Part shown: positions 34,739 through 43,188 of the stretch, in pieces | Position numbering within the stretch: position 1 is the stretch's first letter | Layout: the number at the start of each line of letters is the position of its first letter | Source: an uncultured Actinomycetes bacterium | GTDB lineage: Bacteria; Actinomycetota; Acidimicrobiia; Acidimicrobiales; RAAP-2 | Assembly: GCA_903924205.1 (NCBI GenBank) | Contig: CAIYAP010000007.1 | Location: 62,001-126,000 of the forward strand | DNA length: 64,000 nt | Direction: 5' to 3' | The notes under the pieces: model-generated | Told to the model about the DNA's origin: nothing | The model's input: only the letters and a program-made list of their open reading frames with translations | The model's database searches: none | Position numbers and translations under genes: made by a program

Positions 34739-36211
34739 TTACGGGCGCTTGGGGAGAATCGGAGCGTCTCGGCCCGTTCCGGATGTTATGGCCTTTCCGG
34801 ACGTCTCGTGATATTCCTCTTCCACATTGACTGCCCAGATATCGTTCTGCGCGCCAAAGATGTTGTCCACGGTCAACATGGCCGTCAGCATCGAGTGGTC
34901 AGTGTTGTTGTACTTGTGCATACCATTTCGTCCGACCAAGTGAACATTCGGAATGTTCTGCGCAAGAAACCCATTGACTACTTCAACATTCGCCTTGTAG
35001 TCAGAGTCATAGTACGGATAGGCCTTCGGCATCCGGAACACGAAACCCTGCTCGACGTCGCTGGCGTTAACGAGACCGAGGAACTCGAGTTCGCGCTTGC
35101 CACGCTCAATAAGGTCTTCATCGGAAGAGTTCCACAGGTCGTCTCCTTCAAAAACGAAGTATTCGAGACCCAGGCAAGTGCGTCCTTCTTTAACCAGATA
35201 AGGAGACCAGGATCCGAAGTTTTGGATACGCCCCACCTTCACTTCGGAGGCGTGGATATAAATCCAGTTATCTGGGAAAGAACGAGCCTCCGGCACTACG
35301 AGGGCCACGGTGAGGAAGTCACGGTAACGAAGATCGTGACCCGCTCGCAATACTTCGCTTGGGAGCGGCGGGTCGAACGCGTCGACAAGTTGAGCCATCG
35401 GCATTGATGAGATGACGTGAGAGACCGGCTGCACCTTGCTTGAGCCATCTTTGTTCGTCACCGTCAATGCGGTCGCCGAACCTGCCGTCCATGAGATCTT
35501 GATGACTCGCGAGTTCAACTCGACCGTCCCCCCGCCCTGCGTCACCAGGTCAGCACATCGCTCCCACATCATTCCCGGGCCCAACTTCGGGTACTGGAAC
35601 TCCTCAATAAGGCTGGTGATGTCCTTCTGATTCTTTTTCGGAAGCAGAGCATTCAAAATTGCATTCGAGAGCGACAAACTCTTTACCCGTTGCGCCGCCC
35701 AGTCTGCGGGCATCTCGGCCACCGGAACTCCCCATACCTTTTCGGTGTACGTCTTAAAGAAGCGACGGTAGAGGCGCCAACCGAAGCGCGCCACCAACCA
35801 GTTTTCGTAATTGCTCTGATCCTTCGGAGGAAAGAACTTCGCACGAACGTAGCTCAATACGCTGAGTACGGCTTCCCAGATACCCAAGTTCTTCAGCGCG
35901 TTACTCGCCTTCAACGGGTAGTCGTAGTACTTGCCCTCGTAGAAGATCCGTGACATGCGAGGACGCAACATGAAATCTTCGTCTGGAAGAATTTCGTGCC
36001 ACAAATCTTCAACAACTTGAACCTTCGTGAAAAATCGGTGTCCACCGATATCGAAACGCCATCCGTCTCGCTCCACGGTTCGCGAAATTCCGCCTACAAC
36101 GCTGTCTCCCTCAAAGACGATGGGGTCTCCACCCTTCTTCAAGATTTGGTACGCAGCGGTCAGGCCGGCCGGCCCTCCGCCAATGATCCCGATGGGGGCC
36201 TGTTCGGTCAT
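34739..36211 (-). CDS. FAD-dependent NAD(P)-binding oxidoreductase, UDP-galactopyranose mutase/protoporphyrinogen oxidase-like
   Basis: 'IGIIGGGPAGLTAAYQILKKGGDPIVFEGDSVVGGISRTVERDGWRFDIGGHRFFTK' Rossmann/FAD motif and 'HLVGRNGMHKYNNTDHSMLTAM'. Confidence 0.82.
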   Translation of the reverse strand: MTEQAPIGIIGGGPAGLTAAYQILKKGGDPIVFEGDSVVGGISRTVERDGWRFDIGGHRFFTKVQVVEDLWHEILPDEDFMLRPRMSRIFYEGKYYDYPLKASNALKNLGIWEAVLSVLSYVRAKFFPPKDQSNYENWLVARFGWRLYRRFFKTYTEKVWGVPVAEMPADWAAQRVKSLSLSNAILNALLPKKNQKDITSLIEEFQYPKLGPGMMWERCADLVTQGGGTVELNSRVIKISWTAGSATALTVTNKDGSSKVQPVSHVISSMPMAQLVDAFDPPLPSEVLRAGHDLRYRDFLTVALVVPEARSFPDNWIYIHASEVKVGRIQNFGSWSPYLVKEGRTCLGLEYFVFEGDDLWNSSDEDLIERGKRELEFLGLVNASDVEQGFVFRMPKAYPYYDSDYKANVEVVNGFLAQNIPNVHLVGRNGMHKYNNTDHSMLTAMLTVDNIFGAQNDIWAVNVEEEYHETSGKAITSGTGRDAPILPKRP

Positions 36212-36247
36212 GCGATGAGACTACTAAAAACGGCTTCGCAGGCGGAC

Positions 36248-37843
36248 CTAGCCAGGCAGGCGGACCAGGGTCATGGACTGGTAGTAACCGACCATGTTTT
36301 GAATGACAAGAGTCGTCGCTTTTCGCTGCGTGATCTTCTGTAGGTCGTGGGCAAAGGACTCGCAGGTCGACTTCAAGGTGTAGCCCGTCGCCCAGGCGAT
36401 GTACAGCGTCTGATGAGGCTTCACGCGACGCGCGACTGCTGCAGCGGCTTTTTGGGGAGTCGTCGAGGCCAACGCGGCCGGATAGTCGTACCAATTGACG
36501 ATTCGAGGATTCGAGTCGAGCCTCGGATACATCACATACTCGGGATTCCCAGTGACGTATCGACTGAGCGAGGGACCCACCTGGTCGGGGCAAACGGCGA
36601 TCAAACTCCCAGACGCATCGCCAGCCGCCGCGATGGCGTGAGCTGCAACGCCGGCTTGAGTGCGCTGGACGCCTACCCCCCATTTGTCGGTCCACAGCAG
36701 AAGCACTGACAGGATCGCCAACGCCAGGAATATCCTTTGCGGCGTTCCGAAAGTGGCCACTCCACGGGCAATGACAAAAACAAACAGAACGGCCACAATT
36801 GAGCTGTAGCGCGGCGCGTAGGCGGAATCAGAGATGTCACACGCCAACATGCCGAGGAAAATGGCGATGGCGCCCACCATTGCGTAGAAGGAAATTTCGC
36901 CTTCAGGACGAATCCTCAGAAGGATGCCCTGTTCGTTTCGTCCCACGACCGCAAATACGCCCAGAGTCATCACTATCACCATGGCCAAGGACAACACAGC
37001 AAAATGCAGCGACGAACTGACGTGCTGGACGCTCTGGTTCACCCACATCCCTACTGGCCAGATGATGAATTGAAAGGGTTGGGGGTGGCGGGCCCACGGC
37101 GTTCCGGTGTGTAGCCGTTGGCTATTGAAAATTGGCAGCCACGGTAACCACAACAAGCCACCGACGCAATAGGCGAACACCTGTCGTCGTAGTTCACGAC
37201 GTCGTGATGAATGCCGAAGCCACTGAAAGAACGCAACGGCCGCCAAGCTGGCGAGGAGGTAGATGGACCAATATTGGGTGTACAAGAGGGCTGCAGAGGT
37301 GAGTGAAAGTCCCACCAACGCCCCACGCGAGGCGGGGTTTTTCTGAAGGCGTACCAAGAAGAGGGCCATGATCGCCACTTCAACTACCACTAGCGAATAC
37401 ATGCGTGTTTCTGTTGAGTAGTACACGGTGAATGGCAACACAGACCCGATGGCCGCCACGATTCGCGCCCGCTGCACATCCCAAGCCTCACGAGCCACGA
37501 TGTACATCACAACGACTGCGGCCACACCGCACACACCCGACAGCGAACGCACTGCGATATCCGAGGTCCCTCCTGCCTTCATCCAAAAATGAAGCAAGAA
37601 GTAGTACAGGGGTGGAGCGCCATCGTGACGCAAGAGGTCAACGATGCCCGTGAGTCCATGGCGCGCGATGTTTACTGACAGGGCTTCATCGAGCCATAAT
37701 TTGCTGGTAGTACGGAACCTCAAGGCAAAGCCGGCAAGGACATCGCCCACGATCACCAGCACCAGTAGACGTGACCACCACGGTTCGAGGGCAAGGCCTA
37801 CGCGTCGCAACATGATTGCAAATGTACTTGACCGTGCCACCAT
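36248..37843 (-). CDS. GT39/PMT-like integral membrane glycosyltransferase
   Basis: 'RTTSKLWLDEALSVNIARHGLTGIVDLLRHDGAPPLYYFLLHFWMKAGGTSDIAVRSLSGVCGVAAV' (DE and HxxxPPLYY motifs typical of ArnT/PMT_2), multiple TM helices. Confidence 0.83.
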   Translation of the reverse strand: MVARSSTFAIMLRRVGLALEPWWSRLLVLVIVGDVLAGFALRFRTTSKLWLDEALSVNIARHGLTGIVDLLRHDGAPPLYYFLLHFWMKAGGTSDIAVRSLSGVCGVAAVVVMYIVAREAWDVQRARIVAAIGSVLPFTVYYSTETRMYSLVVVEVAIMALFLVRLQKNPASRGALVGLSLTSAALLYTQYWSIYLLASLAAVAFFQWLRHSSRRRELRRQVFAYCVGGLLWLPWLPIFNSQRLHTGTPWARHPQPFQFIIWPVGMWVNQSVQHVSSSLHFAVLSLAMVIVMTLGVFAVVGRNEQGILLRIRPEGEISFYAMVGAIAIFLGMLACDISDSAYAPRYSSIVAVLFVFVIARGVATFGTPQRIFLALAILSVLLLWTDKWGVGVQRTQAGVAAHAIAAAGDASGSLIAVCPDQVGPSLSRYVTGNPEYVMYPRLDSNPRIVNWYDYPAALASTTPQKAAAAVARRVKPHQTLYIAWATGYTLKSTCESFAHDLQKITQRKATTLVIQNMVGYYQSMTLVRLPG

Positions 37844-37894
37844 TTCGCGATGTGGTTGGCTACTCTTAGGAATCCATAAGGGGGGACTACTTCA

Positions 37895-38881
37895 GTGTTG
37901 AAGGCGTTACGACTACGAGCCATTGGTATTCGACTAAGTGTGATGGCAGTGATTTTAGGTTTCGTATCGTTCGGAACCTTCATCGTCGCTCGTCTCGTTC
38001 CCGGCGATCCGGCAGTTGCCGTTCTCGGAGTCGGCGCGACTCCAGAAACTATTCGCAAGTATCGCCACGAATTCGGCTTGGACAAGAATCTGCTCGTCCA
38101 ATTCTGGGATTGGCTGACGCATATCCTCCGCGGTGACTTTGGGACGTCGATCGTTCACCAGGGGGTAACCGTTGGCTCCATCATCAAAACGGCTGTTCCG
38201 GTTGACTTTGAGCTGATTGTTCTCTCTCAGATTTTGGCCGTCGCGTTCGCCATTCCTATGGCGCTGAAGGCCTCTCGGCGACCAAACCGCTTGTTCGACC
38301 GGCTGAGCAACGTGAGCTCGTTCGTTATTTGGTCAATTCCGTCCTACGTGATCATCATTTTTCTTCTTGAGCTCGTCTCGGTACAGTGGAACATCGGCCA
38401 CACAGGTCCTGGCTCCTACTTGGGCCTGTCCTTTTCGAGTTGGCAACAGACCAGTCAAAACCTGATGTCCATGTTGATCCCGGTGGTGACGTTGGCAATT
38501 GGCTCTTTTGTGAGCTACTTCCGAGTTCTTCGCTCTGAACTCATCGGTACGCTGCAGGAAGACTTTGTCACGATGGCCCGCTCCAAAGGAATGACGACAC
38601 GACGAGTCATGTGGCGCCACGCGTTACGCCCCTCTTCCGTGGCATTTGTCATGACCGCAGGCATCAACATTGGCTCGCTCGTCGCCGGCGGATTCGTAGT
38701 GCAATTCATGATGCAGATGCCGGGACTCGGGTACAACCTTGTCAACAGCATCACGGAACAGGACTATCCGGTTCTTCAGGGAATTGCCTTTGTGGTCGCC
38801 GTCAGCATTGTCCTGGTGACTTTCCTAGCCGACGCCATTGCTCGACTACTAGACCCAAGGATCTCTAATGGACGTCGATAA
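37895..38881 (+). CDS. ABC transporter permease, DppB/OppB family
   Basis: 'FIVARLVPGDPAVAVLGVGATPETIRKYRHEFGLDKNLLVQFWDWLTHILRGDFGTSIV' and EAA loop. Confidence 0.93.
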   Translation: MLKALRLRAIGIRLSVMAVILGFVSFGTFIVARLVPGDPAVAVLGVGATPETIRKYRHEFGLDKNLLVQFWDWLTHILRGDFGTSIVHQGVTVGSIIKTAVPVDFELIVLSQILAVAFAIPMALKASRRPNRLFDRLSNVSSFVIWSIPSYVIIIFLLELVSVQWNIGHTGPGSYLGLSFSSWQQTSQNLMSMLIPVVTLAIGSFVSYFRVLRSELIGTLQEDFVTMARSKGMTTRRVMWRHALRPSSVAFVMTAGINIGSLVAGGFVVQFMMQMPGLGYNLVNSITEQDYPVLQGIAFVVAVSIVLVTFLADAIARLLDPRISNGRR

Positions 38882-39749
38882 CAAGACCGTGGAAGTCACG
38901 CTCGAGAACGTGGTGACCAAGAAGCTCGGACCAGTTTTTTGGATCTGTGCCGTCTGGATTGCCATCACCGTCGCGGCGGCCATTCTGGCGCCGTGGATCG
39001 GACTGCCAAGCCCAACTGTCGTTGACTACAACAACTTCTCCATGAATGGTCCAATGAGCGCAGCTCACTGGTTCGGCACGAATGATGGCGGCCAAGACAT
39101 CTTCGCCCGAGTTGTCTACGGTGCGCGCATTTCCCTCGAGGTGAGCTTTGGTTCCATGTTGCTGGCCAGCCTCATCGGCGGAACTGCGGCGATCTTTGCC
39201 GCATACAAAGGTGGCATTCTCGACACTATTTCGAACGCCGTCATGACTCTCATCTTGGCTTTCCCGGCGGCGCTCGCCGTCATTGCCATTTTGAGCTTTT
39301 GGATGCCCACGACGCCCTTCAAATTGATTCTGATTGTTGGCATCTCTGGTATTCCGTTGATCTTCCGTGTGGTGCGTGGCGCCACTCTCGCGGCGGCGCG
39401 CAAGGAATACGTGCTAGCTGCTCACGTCCAAGGTGCGAAGACGCCGAGAATCATCTTCAAGGAAATCATCCCTGCCGTCTGGCCCACCGCCGTCGCCTTC
39501 TTCATTCTGGGCGTCGCGTCAGTCATCATGCTCGAGGGAGCGTTGGCCTTCTTGGGATTGTCAGTCCAGTCGCCGGCATTTTCATGGGGCACGCTGCTCA
39601 ATGAGGCCCGTCAAAAGATTTACCCACCGAACCAAAACTTCAATATGTTGGTCTGGCCGTGTCTCGACATGGTTCTCTTCATTGTCAGTTTGAACTTCAT
39701 CGGTGACCGCCTTCGCTCATACTTCGACGTCACGGAAGGAAAGCTATGA
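38868..39749 (+). CDS. ABC transporter permease, DppC/OppC family
   Basis: 'HWFGTNDGGQDIFARVVYGARISLEVSF', 'LSFLGLSVQSPAFSWGTLLNEARQ'-like. Confidence 0.93.
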   Translation: MDVDNKTVEVTLENVVTKKLGPVFWICAVWIAITVAAAILAPWIGLPSPTVVDYNNFSMNGPMSAAHWFGTNDGGQDIFARVVYGARISLEVSFGSMLLASLIGGTAAIFAAYKGGILDTISNAVMTLILAFPAALAVIAILSFWMPTTPFKLILIVGISGIPLIFRVVRGATLAAARKEYVLAAHVQGAKTPRIIFKEIIPAVWPTAVAFFILGVASVIMLEGALAFLGLSVQSPAFSWGTLLNEARQKIYPPNQNFNMLVWPCLDMVLFIVSLNFIGDRLRSYFDVTEGKL

Positions 39750-40726
39750 ACACGCCTCTCCTGGTGGTGTCGGACCTTCACACCACCTTCGAAACTCCCC
39801 GCGGATTGCTCCCCGCAGTTCGAGGTGTCTCTTTCTCCGTCGCGGAAAATCAGACAGTCGGCATCGTTGGCGAGTCGGGGTCTGGCAAAACGGTTCTCGC
39901 CCGAACCATTATGGGCCTGCAGCCAATTCGCGGAGTGAAATTGTCGGGATCCGTGCTCCTCAATGGGAGCGAAATTGTCAACCGACCTCACGACGAATTG
40001 CGCCACCTCTGGGGTAGTCAAGTGGCGATGATTTTCCAGGACCCGATGACGAGTCTCAACCCCGTCCGCAAAGTCGGCGACCAAATAGCGGAAAGCTTGC
40101 AGGTTGGCATTGGCCTGAAGCGCAAGGAAGCGCGAGCTCGCGCCCTTGAGCTTCTCGTTCAGGTGGGAATTCCCTCACCTGAGGATCGCTTCCACGCCTA
40201 CCCCAGCCATCTCTCGGGCGGTATGCGCCAGCGGGTGGTGATTGCATCGGCTCTGTCATGCAACCCCAAACTCGTTCTCGCGGACGAACCAACGACCGGC
40301 CTCGACGTCACCATTCAGGCACAAATTCTCGACCTTCTTGACAAGATGAAGGCAGAACGCAAGATGAGCACCATTCTGGTTACTCACGACCTCGGTGTCG
40401 TCGCCACTCGAACTGACCACATCTACGTAATGTACGCCGGTCGCATTGTGGAGTCGTTACCCACAGCCGATTTGCACTCGCACCACCGTCACCCGTACAC
40501 GGCAGCACTTTTGAATTCCACTCCGCGTATCGAGAACAAGAGTCACACTCGCCTGACGGCTATTGCGGGGTCACCGCCGAATCTGTTGAAGCCTCTAACG
40601 GGCTGCGCCTTCGCGGCTCGATGCTCTTACGCCAGCGACGTCTGCCGCACTCAGACCCCTGAATTGCGAAGCGACGGCGGGTCCAGTGAGTTTGCCTGTT
40701 TCAACCCGGTGGGAGTGACCGTCTGA
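39746..40726 (+). CDS. Oligopeptide/dipeptide ABC transporter ATP-binding protein, DppD/OppD family
   Basis: Walker A '[11 protein letters not shown]', signature 'LSGGMRQR', '[18 protein letters not shown]', C-terminal Cys-rich oligo_HPY region. Confidence 0.95.
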   Translation: MNTPLLVVSDLHTTFETPRGLLPAVRGVSFSVAENQTVGIVGESGSGKTVLARTIMGLQPIRGVKLSGSVLLNGSEIVNRPHDELRHLWGSQVAMIFQDPMTSLNPVRKVGDQIAESLQVGIGLKRKEARARALELLVQVGIPSPEDRFHAYPSHLSGGMRQRVVIASALSCNPKLVLADEPTTGLDVTIQAQILDLLDKMKAERKMSTILVTHDLGVVATRTDHIYVMYAGRIVESLPTADLHSHHRHPYTAALLNSTPRIENKSHTRLTAIAGSPPNLLKPLTGCAFAARCSYASDVCRTQTPELRSDGGSSEFACFNPVGVTV

Positions 40727-41697
40727 TGACCATCCAATCAAAGCCCATTCTCTCAGTACGGGACCTCGAAGTCACTTTTGGTCGCGGCAAGAAAGCTGTT
40801 CAAGCGGTCGCAGGAATCTCCTTCGACATCTACCCCGGCGAAACCCTCGGTCTCGTCGGAGAGTCAGGTTGCGGTAAGTCCACCACTGGTCGGGCAATAA
40901 TGCAGATCGAGAAACCCAGCGGGGGCCACATCACGTTAGGCGACATTGACCTCATCTCCAGTGCCCCGAAGGAGGCTCGTCGGCTTCGCACTCGTCTGCA
41001 GATGATCTTCCAGGACCCTATTAGCAGCCTCAACCCTCGACGCAAAGTTCGCGACATTGTCGCTGAGCCGCTCGATTATTGGAAGGTGGTGGTGGGTGAC
41101 GAGCGTGCCGCCAAGGTTGACGACCTGCTGCGCAAAGTCGGTATCGACCCCACCGTTTTTGGACATCGCTACGCTCGCCAGTTCTCCGGCGGACAATGTC
41201 AACGCATCTCCATCGCCCGCGCTTTGGCGATGAACCCCGAAGTTCTTATTTGCGACGAGGTTGTCAGCGCCTTGGATGTGTCAGTCCAGGCTCAAATTCT
41301 CAACCTTCTCGAAGACCTCAAGGCCGAATACGGCCTGTCTCTCCTCTTCATTGCGCACGACCTCGCGGTCGTCAAGAACATCGCCGATCGCGTGGCGGTG
41401 ATGTACCTAGGGAAAATTGTGGAAATCGGGGGGTCTGACAACCTCTACGAGGCGCCTCACCATCCATACACCGATCTTTTGCTCAGTGCGGTTGTCGATA
41501 TTGACCCGAGCAAGAAGCACGAGCGTAAAGTCCTCCAGGGCGAGCCACCATCTCCGAGCAACCCACCTTCCGGCTGCCGGTTTAGAACTCGTTGCCCCTT
41601 CGCCTCGGAGTTGTGCGCATCCACCGAGCCAGAGTTGGCGGAAATTGCGCCAGGCCGCTTTGTGGCGTGTCACTTCCCTCTGAATTTTTCAAAGTAG
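40726..41697 (+). CDS. Oligopeptide/dipeptide ABC transporter ATP-binding protein, DppF/OppF family
   Basis: 'GESGCGKSTTGRAI', 'FSGGQCQRISIARALAMNPEVLICDEVVSALDVSVQAQILNLL', 'CRFRTRCPFASELC'. Confidence 0.95.
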   Translation: MTIQSKPILSVRDLEVTFGRGKKAVQAVAGISFDIYPGETLGLVGESGCGKSTTGRAIMQIEKPSGGHITLGDIDLISSAPKEARRLRTRLQMIFQDPISSLNPRRKVRDIVAEPLDYWKVVVGDERAAKVDDLLRKVGIDPTVFGHRYARQFSGGQCQRISIARALAMNPEVLICDEVVSALDVSVQAQILNLLEDLKAEYGLSLLFIAHDLAVVKNIADRVAVMYLGKIVEIGGSDNLYEAPHHPYTDLLLSAVVDIDPSKKHERKVLQGEPPSPSNPPSGCRFRTRCPFASELCASTEPELAEIAPGRFVACHFPLNFSK

Positions 41698-41706
41698 AGC
41701 CCTAAC

Positions 41707-41746
41707 GACACATCCCCGGTGCCAGGAGGCGCCGGGGATGTGTCGT
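41707..41746. terminator. Long convergent inter-gene hairpin (candidate bidirectional terminator)
   Basis: cgacacatccccggtgcc-AGGA-ggcgccggggatgtgtcg: 18-bp stem with one G/T wobble position, 4-nt loop, located between convergent dppF-like and rpsA; no clear T tract. Confidence 0.7.
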
Positions 41747-41766
41747 CTGCGACGTGCAGGCGCTGC

Positions 41767-43155
41767 TTAGGCTTCGGTAGCCTCGACATCGTCGCCCTCA
41801 GCGGGCTTGACTTGCTCAGTGGCGTATTCGGCCCAGGCCGCTTGCGCTTCGGTCTCAGGAGTGAACTCGCTGTAGTCGAAGCCAATGAAGTTACCCTCGG
41901 CGTCGTAGTTGTGCGCACCAAAGGCGTCACGGTACTCGGCGGCCACTTCGCCACCCTCCACAGCCTGAATGATCGACAGGGAGATACGGCGACGTGCGGT
42001 GTCGAGCTCAATGATCTTGACCCACAACTCTTCGCCCGCGGTGACAACCTGCTCCGGTGACTCCACGTGGTGGGTAGCCATTTCGGAAATGTGCACGAGG
42101 CCCTCGATGCCATCGCCCACCTGAACGAACGCACCGAACGGCACGATCTTGGTGATGCGACCGTACACCAGCTGGCCAACGGCGTGACCCTCGGCAAAGA
42201 CTTGCCACGGGTCCATCTGCGTGGCCTTCAGCGACAGGCTGATGCGTTCCTTCGAATAGTCCACGTCAAGAACCTCGACATCGACTTCGTCACCGACGGT
42301 GACGACTTCATTCGGGTGCTCGATGTGCTTCCACGAGAGTTCGGAGACGTGGATGAGGCCGTCCATGCCGCCCAGATCCACGAAGGCACCGAAGTTGACC
42401 ACGCTGGAAATCACGCCGCGACGGCGCTCTCCCGGCTTGAGGTTGTTGAGGAAATCGCCACGCTGTTCCTTCTGTGACTCTTCGAGCCAGGCACGACGGG
42501 ACAGAACAACGTTGTTGCGGTTGCGGTCGAGCTCGATGATTTTGGCTTCCACGGTCTTGCCGATGTAGGGCTGCAGCTCGCGAACACGACGCAGCTCCAC
42601 CAACGACGCGGGAAGAAATCCACGAAGGCCAATGTCGACGATAAGTCCACCCTTGACCACTTCGATGACCGTTCCGGAGACAACTTCGTCCTTTTCCTTG
42701 GACTTCTCGATCTGGGCCCAGGCCTTCTCGTACTGCGCGCGCTTCTTGGAGAGGACGAGACGTCCTTCCTTGTCTTCCTTCTGGAGAACGAGTGCCTCAA
42801 TCGACTCGCCCAGCGACACGATGTCGGCAGGGTTGACATCGTTGCGAATGGAAAGTTCACGCGCCGGGATGACACCTTCGGACTTAAAGCCGATGTCGAG
42901 GAGGACTTCGTCGTGGTCAATCTTCACCACAGTGCCGGTGACCAGGTCGCCGTCATCGAATTCCAAAATGGTGTCACCCACAACGGTGGTCAGGTCAACG
43001 CCCGCCATGTTGTCTTCGGTGATTTGGCGGGGAACATACTTACCCTCAGCATCGAAAGTGCCGAACTGGGTATTAAGAAGCGGAAGAGTCGCTTCGGACA
43101 TAGGGATACTCGTTTGTGACTCACCGGTGTCAGGTTGGGGACTCGACGAGGTCAT
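41767..43155 (-). CDS. rpsA: 30S ribosomal protein S1
   Basis: Four S1 repeats, e.g. 'GERRRGVISSVVNFGAFVDLGGMDGLIHVSELSWKHIEHP'. Confidence 0.96.
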   Translation of the reverse strand: MTSSSPQPDTGESQTSIPMSEATLPLLNTQFGTFDAEGKYVPRQITEDNMAGVDLTTVVGDTILEFDDGDLVTGTVVKIDHDEVLLDIGFKSEGVIPARELSIRNDVNPADIVSLGESIEALVLQKEDKEGRLVLSKKRAQYEKAWAQIEKSKEKDEVVSGTVIEVVKGGLIVDIGLRGFLPASLVELRRVRELQPYIGKTVEAKIIELDRNRNNVVLSRRAWLEESQKEQRGDFLNNLKPGERRRGVISSVVNFGAFVDLGGMDGLIHVSELSWKHIEHPNEVVTVGDEVDVEVLDVDYSKERISLSLKATQMDPWQVFAEGHAVGQLVYGRITKIVPFGAFVQVGDGIEGLVHISEMATHHVESPEQVVTAGEELWVKIIELDTARRRISLSIIQAVEGGEVAAEYRDAFGAHNYDAEGNFIGFDYSEFTPETEAQAAWAEYATEQVKPAEGDDVEATEA

Positions 43156-43188
43156 CCGGTGCTGACCCGAGGAGAAATACTAGCAGGA

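Noticed and set aside
34628-35407. 259-aa plus-strand ORF antisense to the flavoprotein
   Set aside because: Covered by the well-supported FAD oxidoreductase on the minus strand; shadow ORF typical of this GC level.
37844-37894. sigma70-like promoter for dppB (TTGACC at 37828 with TACTCT at 37861)
   Set aside because: Spacer of 27 bp is too long for a credible -35/-10 pair.
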